Part shown: piece by piece, positions 62,422 through 64,000 of the stretch
How the letters are laid out: every line of letters begins with the position of its first letter
Position numbering within the stretch: the stretch's first letter is position 1
Source: Phaeobacter sp. A36a-5a
GTDB lineage: Bacteria; Pseudomonadota; Alphaproteobacteria; Rhodobacterales; Rhodobacteraceae
DNA length: 64,000 nt
Direction: 5' to 3'
Assembly: GCF_037911135.1 (NCBI RefSeq)
Contig: NZ_JBBLYU010000001.1
Location: forward strand, 124,001-188,000
Notes under the pieces: generated by a model
What the model was told of the DNA's origin: nothing
The model's database searches: none
What the model saw: only the letters and a program-made list of their open reading frames with translations
Translations under genes and position numbers: made by a program

Positions 62422-63621
62422 ATGGATCTGAATTACTCGACCGAAGAGTTGGCATTTCGCGCGGAAGTGCGCGCCTTTCTGGAGGCGAAGCTGCCTCAGG
62501 ATCTGTTGGACGCTGTGCGCCTGGGGCGGGGTATCGGCAAAGAGGGGCATGATCGCTGGCACCAGATCCTGAACGATCAGGGGTGGCTGGCACCGACCTG
62601 GCCGCAGCAGTATGGCGGCTGCGGCTGGAATGCGGTCCAGCGCCACATCTTCGAAGAAGAATGTTGTCGCGCCCACGCGCCGCGCATCGTTCCGTTTGGT
62701 TTGACCATGCTTGCGCCGGTTCTGCAAAAATTCGGATCCGATGCGCAGCGCGCGTATTTCCTGCCCAAAATTCTGTCCGGTGAACACTGGTGGTGTCAGG
62801 GATATTCCGAGCCGGGCGCAGGGTCCGATCTGGCCAGCCTGAGCACGCGCGCAGTTCGCGATGGTGACCATTATATCGTCAACGGACAAAAAACTTGGAC
62901 CACGCTTGGCCAATTCGCCAACTGGATTTTCTGTCTCGTCCGCACTGATCCTCAGGCCAAGCAGCAGGAGGGGATTTCCTTTCTGCTGATTGACATGGCG
63001 ACACCAGGCATCGAAGTGCGGCCGATCATCCTTCTTGATGGCACCCATGAGGTCAACGAAGTCTGGTTCAATGATGTGCGCGTGCCTGCTGAAAATCTGG
63101 TTGGTGAGGAAAACAAAGGCTGGACCTATGCCAAATATCTGCTGACCCATGAACGCACCAATATTGCAGGTGTCGGGTTCAGCCAGGCAGGGCTGGAGGC
63201 GGTGAAACGTCTCGCGCGTCACCAGCTTCATCGCGGTCGCCCGCTGATCGAAAATCCACATTTCGCCGCGCGACTCGCCCGCGCGGAAATCGATCTGATG
63301 GCCATGTCCACCACCAATCTGCGCATCATCTCAGCTGCGGCCCAAGGGCAGGCGCCCGGCGTCGAAAGCTCCATGCTCAAGGTGAAAGGCACCGAAATAC
63401 GTCAGGAGATCAACGATCTCGCACGGCGCGCAGCGGGCGTTTATGCCCTGCCGTTTGCGTCGGAGGCGGTAGCCGGTGACAACAACGCGCTTTCTTCACC
63501 AGAGGGGAGTGAAGCTGTCGCGGCCCAGTATTTCAACAATCGAAAACTGTCGATCTTCGGTGGATCGAACGAGATCCAGAAGAATATCATTGCCAAGGTT
63601 TCTCTGGGAGGCAGGACATGA
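62422..63621 (+). CDS. Acyl-CoA dehydrogenase, large-subunit type (PimC-like)
   Basis: A 399-residue flavoprotein. It begins MDLNYSTEELAFRAEVRAFL, has QGYSEPGAGSDLASLSTRAV and NGQKTWTTLGQFANWIFCLV (FAD and substrate sites), GVGFSQAGLEAVKRLARHQL and FGGSNEIQKNIIAKVSLG. The style is that of the heterodimeric pairs in pimeloyl-CoA and steroid side-chain dehydrogenases. The stop overlaps the next dehydrogenase gene by ATGA, which supports a two-subunit enzyme. Confidence 0.87.
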   Translation: MDLNYSTEELAFRAEVRAFLEAKLPQDLLDAVRLGRGIGKEGHDRWHQILNDQGWLAPTWPQQYGGCGWNAVQRHIFEEECCRAHAPRIVPFGLTMLAPVLQKFGSDAQRAYFLPKILSGEHWWCQGYSEPGAGSDLASLSTRAVRDGDHYIVNGQKTWTTLGQFANWIFCLVRTDPQAKQQEGISFLLIDMATPGIEVRPIILLDGTHEVNEVWFNDVRVPAENLVGEENKGWTYAKYLLTHERTNIAGVGFSQAGLEAVKRLARHQLHRGRPLIENPHFAARLARAEIDLMAMSTTNLRIISAAAQGQAPGVESSMLKVKGTEIRQEINDLARRAAGVYALPFASEAVAGDNNALSSPEGSEAVAAQYFNNRKLSIFGGSNEIQKNIIAKVSLGGRT

Positions 63622-64000
63622 ACTTTCAGCTGACAGAAGAGCGCCAGATGCTTCAGGACAGTTTGCGCCGGTTTCTTCGCGATCGGTATTCTGTCGCAGC
63701 CCGAAACCAGGCGCTTACCGATCCTTCGGGGTACTCTCCGGAAATTTGGGGACAGCTTGCTGACCTCGGGGTGATTGGCGCGCTGCTGCCCGAGGCCGCT
63801 GGTGGATATGGCGGGGCCGGATTCGACATTGCGACGGTGTTTGAGGAATTGGGCCGTGCCGGCGTTGTTGAACCGGTGCTTGACAGCGCCGTTCTTTGTG
63901 GCGTGCTGCTGTGTGGCTCTGGCACCGATCCGATTTCGCCGCGTGATCAGAAAATGATTGATCGGCTGATCGCTGGAGATCTGCAGCTGGCCTTTGCCCA
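63618..64000 (+). CDS. Acyl-CoA dehydrogenase, small-subunit type (PimD-like), 5' part
   Basis: The ATG at 63618 overlaps the previous stop, with GGAGGCAGG before it, and the frame is open to the window end (127 codons). It starts MNFQLTEERQMLQDSLRRFL and has WGQLADLGVIGALLPEAAGG followed by YGGAGFDIATVFEELGRAGV, the N-terminal helical domain of acyl-CoA dehydrogenases. The FAD-binding part lies beyond the window, so whether it keeps the catalytic base cannot be judged. Confidence 0.85.
   Translation, partial: MNFQLTEERQMLQDSLRRFLRDRYSVAARNQALTDPSGYSPEIWGQLADLGVIGALLPEAAGGYGGAGFDIATVFEELGRAGVVEPVLDSAVLCGVLLCGSGTDPISPRDQKMIDRLIAGDLQLAFA

Overview
The window reads as chromosomal DNA of a marine Rhodobacteraceae bacterium of the Roseobacter group, most like Phaeobacter, Leisingera or Ruegeria. 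The grounds are high GC, a suc-mdh-sdh gene order interrupted by ethylmalonyl-CoA pathway genes, a GC-rich intergenic element typical of Rhodobacterales, a LuxR/LuxI pair close to a phenylacetate (paa) operon, and a type III ornithine decarboxylase. It is almost all ordinary housekeeping and catabolic DNA: I see no insertion sequence, prophage, CRISPR array, rRNA or tRNA gene. Genus is an inference.

Layout. 1-4957: end of a DUF4175 protein, a zinc-ribbon membrane protein, then ftsE-ftsX-plsC and a flavin-binding protein in overlapping order. 5025-16910, minus strand: a TCA cycle block sucC-(94 aa membrane protein)-sucD-sucA-sucB-(two small membrane proteins)-lpdA, plus mdh. 17074-27816, plus strand: a TauE permease, malyl-CoA thioesterase (mcl2), NnrU, DUF1737, mesaconyl-CoA hydratase (mch), a phosphatase-like protein, DUF1194, then sdhC-sdhD-sdhA-(small ORF)-(sulfotransferase-like)-(small ORF)-sdhB. 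28043-36429: ornithine/lysine decarboxylase, DUF1989, deoD, an H-NS-like protein, ethylmalonyl-CoA mutase (ecm), a lipid acyltransferase and crotonyl-CoA carboxylase/reductase (ccr). 36745-40603: luxR, luxI, a RecD-like helicase and an SDR. 40703-47530, minus: a TIGR02186/TauE pair and a BMP-type nucleoside ABC transporter. 47660-50856, minus: rimI, tsaB, a NifU-like scaffold, a universal stress protein and a branched-chain aminotransferase. 50986-56816, minus: paaJ-A-B-C-D-E and a PaaA/PaaC-like paralogue. 57131 to the end, plus: a sulfatase-like hydrolase and a beta-oxidation cluster in the order of the pim (pimelate) genes.

How the genes work together. The TCA cycle from 2-oxoglutarate to oxaloacetate is nearly complete here (sucAB-lpd, sucCD, sdhCDAB, mdh), and four genes of acetyl-CoA assimilation through the ethylmalonyl-CoA pathway (ccr, ecm, mch, mcl2) lie among and beside them. 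The paa and pim-like clusters feed acetyl-CoA, succinyl-CoA and 3-oxoadipyl-CoA intermediates into the same metabolism.

The most notable observations are these. (1) A composite operator, two TGTGATCAC(A) palindromes 21 bp apart around a conserved CCGGAA, stands about 112 bp upstream of both sucC and sdhC in the same orientation. (2) Two very short ORFs flank the sulfotransferase-like gene inside the sdh operon; they share the hexapeptide AYQIAT encoded with synonymous differences only, and are linked by TGATG overlaps. (3) Predicted hairpins mask or abut the ribosome binding sites of luxI and of the H-NS-like gene. No tool was run: all families were assigned by reading motifs.
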